Shown here piece by piece: positions 49,700 to 64,000 of a stretch of DNA of 64,000 nt; the first letter of the stretch is position 1, and every line of letters begins with the position of its first letter. Made by a program: the position numbers and the translations under genes. A model generated the notes under the pieces. The model was not told the DNA's origin and made no database searches. It worked only from the letters and a program-made list of their open reading frames with translations. The stretch spans positions 7,792,489 to 7,856,488 of the forward strand of contig CM022669.1 in the NCBI GenBank assembly GCA_012295275.1, given 5' to 3'. This DNA is from Chrysomallon squamiferum. Its lineage: Eukaryota; Mollusca; Gastropoda; Neomphalida; Peltospiridae.

Positions 49700-52600
49700 C
49701 AGTTTATGTCTGATACACTTTTGTTAATATTACGTCTGCTGTATGTAAAATATAATTAGTACGTAATTTACACACAAGTCGTGTTTCTAAGAAAAGAGTA
49801 ATATTAAGCAATAAACAAAGAACTTGAAAATATTCTGTGCGGATTTTACTTCCTACTTATCTGTTGCAGGCCAAAGTTGATCAGTAAAGGATTGTCAGTT
49901 TTTCTATTTCTGAAATGATATATTTTCAACATGATCAATTCTGATTGGGAATTGCTGAGTTACATATGACAATAGTGTAGATGATAATATTAAGTTAACT
50001 ATTGTATTAAGAATTAAAGTTTTGATGGAGATTTTCTTTTGGGGAGGGTTTGTAATTTTTTTTCTTTTCTGTGTTACTGACAGCATAAAATGATTGAAGC
50101 TCCTTATTTTAATCTACAAATTCTGTTCTGATTAATTGAGGGCAAACATTTTCAGTTAGATCAAGAAAATAAATTTAAAAAATCTAAGAATTACGTGAGT
50201 GAAGTATATAATACTGTAACTTTAATTAGTATCACTATCAGTTGCCATGTCATACCTGTAGCTAGATCTGTAACTGGATCCACTTGTTCTACTGTTGCAC
50301 CTATACAAAAATTATTATTAATTTTCCTCTACTTCATAGGGAAATATTTAAATGAGGAAAACTGTTTGGCACTCCATGACAATATGTGGTGTAAAATACA
50401 GAGTTTATTTGCAGATGATATTTCTCTACATAAATATACAACAATATATTTGTTTCATCGTTCTGTCACGTAAATATATAAAAATAGTTTTATCCACATT
50501 ATTTTAATTTAATTTCCTTTCTAATGCTATAAATATTATGTCACTTTTCAAGTTAATTAAAGGCATTTTAATTTTTTTTTTTTTACACTGCTAAACATCC
50601 TGTGCTGTGTTTAATTTCATATAAATTTTTGGACACTGATCATATTTAGCCTTGAATCCTGCCACTAATGTAACAGGAATTCATATGAAATTTCAGCTTC
50701 ACCAAATTTATACAGATATTACTAGATTTGTAATCTTAGTAAGTATAGATAAAAATGACACAACTTCCATTTTGTTGTTCAAAGGTGTTTTAAAATAATT
50801 GATAATTATTATTTTCCTTTTAATTAAAATGGTTAGAATTGAGTTGTTTTTATTTTCACATTGAGATTGGTAACTTATGCTTGTTTGCATTTGATTTTGT
50901 GGAGAAAATAATAAAAACTGTTCATATTTTAATCCTTTATGTAAAACAAGTAACTGTTTAAAAGCATGTCACATTACTTGTCAAAACAATAGTAATCTGC
51001 AAAATGTAGAATCTGACATTGTTTATTAAATAAAAAAAAAAAAAAAAATTTGTTTTTGTGCTGTAGCAGCTGCCCATAAAGATTTTATTCTGATTCCTGA
51101 TACTAATAATGCTGTACCTTTCCATATTTATACTAAATAATTTGGTACTGTTTAACTTAATGATACATGAAAGGAATGGTGGGTGGAAAAAAAATGGATG
51201 TTATTTACACCAATTGATTTTCTGTGAATAATTAATAATACATGCATGATTTTTTTATTTCTGTTCTTGATAAGTATGAACGTTTCTTGTGCTGAATTTA
51301 CATATGTTGTTCTTATTGTAATTTTTTTTTATTTATTAGAAAAATAACTTGATTATTTACCAGAGTATTTGATAATTCACTGACAAAAACAAGATAATGA
51401 TTATGATTTTAAGATTATCTAAGCAGAATAGACTTTGAAACTGAAGATCAAACTTTCACTTAATAAAAGCATAGATTGAAGGTAATAAATATGAATGTCA
51501 AAATGCATGTGTATGTATAATAAATTTGTCTGTATTTGACTGTTTGTGACACTGATAAAGTTATTTGTGAGTATGTATTCATGTATGTATGTATGAGTTG
51601 TGTTTGTGTATGTATGACACTTGATGTTGTGAGTTTGTATACATGCGTTTGTCTTATTTGTCTTTGTTAATGTTTGTTAGCATATGCATAAATGTAATCT
51701 GACTGTTAATGTTATGATTATCTACACATGTATGGCTTGTTGAATTAACTTATTTGTGTCCTATTTATGTACATTTATGTAAATCTGTGTTAATTGTATT
51801 TATATATATATATATATACACACACATGTGCTAGTGACTTCTGTATTTATATATTGGTATGTAAGTTTGTGTTTTTATAACAGTTATTTGTTTATATATT
51901 TATAAAGATATATTTTAATTTTAAAATTAAGCATGAAAATCTTTGTCGGAAGTCTATAAATAAAACTAACACGTTTAACTAATGACATCATATCTGTCCT
52001 TCTAGTTGATGTCTTTGTAATTAATCTGACATGTTGTGTCATCAGCTTCGTCATTGCAGGTGTCTGCTTACCTGTGTATTTCATTATCTCATTAATTGAA
52101 TTTATTTATTTCACTTTACAGCACAAGCATTATTTTCTTACCTAATTTATAAAATTTCATTTTATTTCATCTTTGGACTTCTAATAAGGGAATTGTTTAC
52201 CAGAGATAAGGGCTGATAATTCAAACACTGATACAAGACAGTTTATCATTCAGGAAGTGAGATAATTTACAAGGTGTGTCAGATTATTTAAAAACAATAT
52301 TCTATTGTCTAGTCACCACCAGTGACAGCAAACTGTACACATTGTCATGATTTAGAAATAGTTGTTACTTCAAGTATTTCCATCTTCTGTGACATGTTTA
52401 ATAACTCAGCTGTTTGAAATGTGTATATATCAGCAGGAAAATGAACACCACACATGGATGGGATAGTTAATGCTTATGATAGTGCTAGTGTCTAGTGGAT
52501 TAGTTAAAGCTGTAAAGCTGCAAGTAATATGATCTTTAAGATTTGTGGTTAAGAAACCCAAATCGATTTAACATACAGGAACACATATATTGAACACAAA

Positions 52601-53224
52601 AATATCAGTGTGATATGAAATAGTAGTGTGTGTGTGTGTGTTGTGTGTGTGTGTGTGTGGATATATAGTCTACATATTTGTATATAGCCTTTGTAACACA
52701 CTTGCATTTACCATGTTCATTTTGTTTGGACACCTCTGAGAATGACAACTTGTTTACAATTCCAGAAATGAATTGGAAAGGAATTTCTCTGTTATTAAAG
52801 TTAGCAAATACATTTTTCGGACCAAAACTGTTCACGTGCAGTATGTTTTGGAATACCAGAATTCTGAAAACTTCATCAGTAATAAGCACTGCTACTGCCA
52901 ATAATAATTACAAAAACTTGTAATACCAACATTTGAAAACTGGATGTAGAATACATTTTAAAACATTTCAGAAAGTAATTAAAAGTTCAAATTTAAACTA
53001 GTGAATGGTACTTCAGAAATTTATAAGTCTATCTGAATAAGAACTGCATTTTTTTTTTTTATCTTAATTTTTTTCTCAAGTAAAATTTATTGTATTTTAT
53101 AATGGGGAAAATAAAAAAAAAGAAAGTTTATGTATGTCTTTGTGTGTGTGTTATAATGTGTGTAATGCACAAAAACATAAACTTTTATATAATTTTGTAT
53201 TACTTCTTTTTCATTTATTTCCAG
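49700..53224. other. Probable first intron of the kinase gene
   Basis: 3.5 kb of AT-rich sequence, with a TA/CA tract at 51804-51828 and a GT tract at 52627-52660. An open stretch on both strands at 52605-52923 has no recognised domain. No exon is supported. Confidence 0.5.
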
Positions 53225-53392
53225 ATTGAATGAGACAACAGAACTGAGGAGGATTTTATGTGTTCTAAGTAGAAATTTTGGATTGCCATTCCAAGACTGT
53301 TTTTCTTGTGGATTTTGTAAAATACTTCTACAGAGCTGGCTTTGTTTAGCAGCATAATGCCAATGGACCCCAGACATGGATACCAAGCCCAG
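53225..53392 (+). CDS. Likely first coding / 5' UTR exon of the CSK-family kinase
   Basis: A strong acceptor (tttcatttatttccag) and a donor CCCAG|gtttgt bound 168 nt that are richer in G/C than their surroundings. The next exon starts exactly with ATG after its acceptor, so at least one upstream exon must exist. From ATG 53357 this exon reads MPMDPRHGYQAQ and joins in phase 0, in frame, to the MSASG start of the next exon; an in-frame TAA lies at 53318. Translation could start here, giving 12 extra residues, or at the MSA start, which resembles the vertebrate CSK N-terminus. Confidence 0.5.
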
Positions 53393-54108
53393 GTTTGTAA
53401 CGGTTATTTCATTTAACACTGGGAAATCTGAGAAAAGATATAACTGATTGGTAAACAGTTTGTCTGATGTCCAGTTAGCCTACTATTGACCATTACTATA
53501 GATCATTTGGTTAGTTCCAAATCCTGTCTAAAAATCAGTGGTTTGTGTCATCTAGGTTTTCATGAATTATTAAACACATAATTAGTTTTAATTGGAAAAT
53601 ACATGTGTATTTGATCTGAAGGTTAAATGCCAAAGCGAGATTTATCAATAATTATTAATTGTTGTAGTGTGCTTTAAACAAATTGAATGTTAACAGATTT
53701 TTTTTTTAATTAGAATGTTTTAAACAACACTCTTTCACTTTTGATAAGGTTATTAACATGATTAAGTGGAGAGTAAATTGAATTAAGGGTAGTCACTGTT
53801 ATTTGCTATAGCATTTAACATGAACTGGAATAACAACTGAACGAAATGACAGCAATGTCAAGTCTGGTTTAGAATGTTGTCTCTATGTCTGTTTCACCAT
53901 TGCTGTAATAATATTAACGATATTCCTGGTTTTGAAATATTTTTGTCCAAATCTGAAATTATTTATACTGCGATAATCAAGAAGTCAGGTGTTTTCTAAC
54001 TCAGGACCACAATGGAAACAAGTGTTTTCACCTTCTTTTTTTTTTCTTCTATACTTTTATGTTAATGTATTTATTATTTTAACATTTTTTTATTTTATTT
54101 TATTTTTC

Positions 54109-54144
<36 letters not shown>

Positions 54145-55222
54145 GTTTACATATGGTACAAAATATAAAGAAAAACAAAATTAAATAAATAAAATTTGCT
54201 GTGAAGGAAATATAACTTTACCTTGGAAACAGCTTAGTAACAAGATACGTTCTTCATCATACAAGGTAGGAAAACATCCAGGCTAACAAGCATGCAGCTA
54301 CATGTGACTTTTTAATGAAGTTTCACTTGAAGTGTATCATGTCTTTTATGTTTTGCCATCATAGGATATTTCTTTCTTATTCATGTTAATAAAAGTTACA
54401 ATTCAGAATATACTGACATTAGCTCAATGCACCATTTTTTTATTTTAAAAAAGAAGATGAAGAAAATAATAAAAATAAGCTTGAAAAAATATCAGATATT
54501 TTTCATTTTCATGCTGTAGTTAAATATAACATGCTCTTGTGCTAAGATGTTTTGGATAGAACATATTTGTGTTGTAGTTTCAATGAATATCTGAAAAAAT
54601 CATGTAAAAATAAAAATTAAGCTGTCAGACAATACCAAATACCTGATTAAACATTTGAATCTGTTTTGTTTTTAATAAAAATCGATTTTTTTTTTTTTTT
54701 TTTTAACCAAACTGCCAGTTTACTAATTAACAAAACATTAATAAATATGTGTTGAAATTTCTGCTGTGGATTTAAAAGGTTGTAGAAATATTTCTTTGTT
54801 AAACCAAGCCACCAACTTCCCAATATTTGATACACTGGTGGCCTTGATGTGTGCTTTTCTGTATATGTATGTGTCTGTGTGTTATACTGTAATTACTTTT
54901 TGGGTCATTAAAAGTTTCTCTAAGAATTTTATTCTGTGATTATCTGGCATGATATTATAGTAAAGTAGAGTACAATTAATGGAATAGCGCAACCATTCTA
55001 ACAGGCCATGCACTATTTTATCTTAATCAGCCAGAATCTTTTATGTGTGCATCTTTTCATAGACAGCAGAACACTCTTCAGTTCATTGATGAACTGATCA
55101 TAGGACACTGTCTGGAATGGGAAAAAAACCTTAGCAGAAGTGCCACTGAGCTGTCTCTCACATTAAAACATTATAGTATTAAATCAGATTGCTCTGATTG
55201 TTTGTCTATTTGTTCTTTACAG
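53393..55222. other. Intron before the MSA-start exon of the kinase
   Basis: 1.8 kb, T-rich, with a TA repeat at 54117-54144 and a T-run at 54688-54704. No additional exon recognised. Confidence 0.5.
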
Positions 55223-62553
<7,331 letters not shown>

Positions 62554-63006
62554 GAAACACTGGACACTGTGATCAAAGAGCAATTAGTGATGCCAAAATT
62601 GTCTTAAAAAGTAACTTTATCATGATACGTGTTGTTTTTATATGTAATTCTTTTCTTTTTAAAACTCTCTTGATGGAAGCAACACAAGAAGTGCCCCTTA
62701 CGATGAAATTAAGGTAGATATTTTATGAATTCTGTGTCTATTATTATTATCGTTATTATTATCGCAATTATTGTTTTTATTATTATCCTTTTAGAATAGA
62801 TGTGAACTTGCTGATAATTGTATAAAAATGTACATATTAGATTTTAGAAACATAAAAGAAGTGATGAATCTTTTATTACACTGTATCTTAAACCAGTTAC
62901 AAGAATTATAAGTAATTAATGAAAAATTTAAAATATTATTTTAAGAATATTTTGTATGTTGATGTAGTAATAAAAAGGAAGAAGAAATTTCTTTCTCTGT
63001 ATATTC

Positions 63007-63012
63007 AATAAA
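63007..63012 (+). terminator. Polyadenylation signal of the kinase gene
   Basis: AATAAA, 454 nt after the stop, in ttcAATAAAagtg, followed by TG-rich text (gtttgctgtg). Another AATAAA lies at 62969. Either may be used. Confidence 0.6.
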
Positions 63013-63936
63013 AGTGATTCATCAGTGCTTTCAAACTGTTTGCTGTGAACAAAATTAAATCACCATATTTTCTTGTCATCATTTTAATACAAAATAGTGG
63101 TTATTTTAATTTCAAAATAACTGCAACATGTTAACAGTATTGCTGGTTATGGGAGCTGTACTCTTATTTTCAATTTAGTCTAGAATCACAATTTGAAAAA
63201 TTGACCTTTACAATCATAGTTTTTATGTTTTTTTTTTTTTTTTTTTTTATTAATTGAATCTGAAAAATAATGCATATTTGTATTTGTTAGTTTTAACCAA
63301 CAAATGTGATTATTGCCTACAATGTCAGTATACCAGACTTACTCACATCCTTGTATTTTGAAATCTTTTGTACCCATTGCAGATACTTTTCATCTTCATG
63401 GTGATAATATTTTATTTTTTTACAAACATTTTTAAATACAGTTTATATCCTAATGTACTTTTTTTTATTTTATATACTAATTTTTATTTTTATTGACAAA
63501 CAAAATCAGAATGTCTTAAATTAGTTTAGTTCTGATAGGTTTGTCTAATAATTGTTATAGACAAAAATATTTTTGGTTTTATTTTTCCAGTTATTTTCTC
63601 ACCGAACTGATTTTAAAATATTCATAAATGTATATTTCTCTGTTAAACTTTTTCTAAGTAGTTAATTAAATAATAAATATGCTCTATAAAAATGACACTT
63701 TTATTTTGTCTGAATAACTAGTGTTAAATATTTACTTTGTACAAAGTCCATTTATTTTATATGACTTTGTTTCATTTCTGAACATTCTATTTTTACCTTT
63801 TTACCTTTTTCTTAATGCTTTTATAGATTTTTCAAAACAAGAAATAAATACTTGCCTTTTAAATTCGAAGTATCATCTAACTTTGGTTTAGTATCAAACA
63901 TTTTATTATTATTCATAAACAGTATTTTGCAGGTAA

Positions 63937-63970
<34 letters not shown>

Positions 63971-64000
63971 TTGCTAATTAATGGAAATTATTTTTCAAGA
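63013..64000. other. Downstream intergenic region
   Basis: AT-rich, with a T-run at 63230-63249 and an ATT run at 63940-63968. No gene is recognised up to the window end. Confidence 0.6.

Noticed and set aside
52605-52923. Open frames on both strands upstream of the kinase
   Set aside because: Mutually overlapping and without a domain; the minus-strand end is GT/CA repeat translation.

Overview
This is AT-rich eukaryotic nuclear DNA with split genes, GT-AG introns and many microsatellites. All supported genes lie on the plus strand; I found no convincing gene on the minus strand, no tRNA or rRNA, no CRISPR array and no intact transposon. A forkhead pair resembling the FoxQ2 class, together with the intron style and an MCTP/CSK gene content typical of animals, suggests a lophotrochozoan invertebrate, most likely a mollusc (perhaps a gastropod). 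The species cannot be fixed from the sequence.

Layout. (1) About 1-33352: the 3' part of an MCTP gene (multiple C2 and transmembrane domain protein). Eighteen coding exons join to one continuous frame of 692 residues: C2A, C2B, C2C, two membrane segments separated by an acidic linker, and a basic tail. The 5' end lies before the window. (2) 33353-41700: MCTP 3' UTR and intergenic DNA. (3) 41802-43223 and 47046-48432: two intronless, divergent, FoxQ2-like forkhead genes in tandem. Both have Tyr in place of the near-invariant recognition-helix His. The second carries an apparent one-base frameshift upstream of its forkhead domain. (4) About 49390-63012: a CSK-family tyrosine kinase (SH3, SH2, kinase) with a possible TATA promoter, a likely 5' exon, ten coding positions and a polyadenylation signal.

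Most notable: the kinase gene has two complete, different SH2 exons in tandem (56890-57112 and 57665-57884). Both start in the same codon phase and end in the same phase. Splicing both together, or skipping both, shifts the frame into an early stop, so a productive mRNA must contain exactly one. The gene therefore appears built to make two CSK proteins that differ only in the phosphotyrosine-reading domain.

A second theme is that four exon-intron junctions (two in MCTP, two around the kinase catalytic-loop exon) are themselves the units of short tandem repeats. Extra copies of the real splice acceptors or donors are thus laid out in the adjoining intron, and each decoy checked leads to a stop or a frame shift.

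The MCTP, forkhead and kinase genes have no obvious shared pathway: MCTP is a Ca2+/lipid-binding ER-type membrane protein, the forkheads are DNA-binding regulators, and CSK restrains Src-family kinases.
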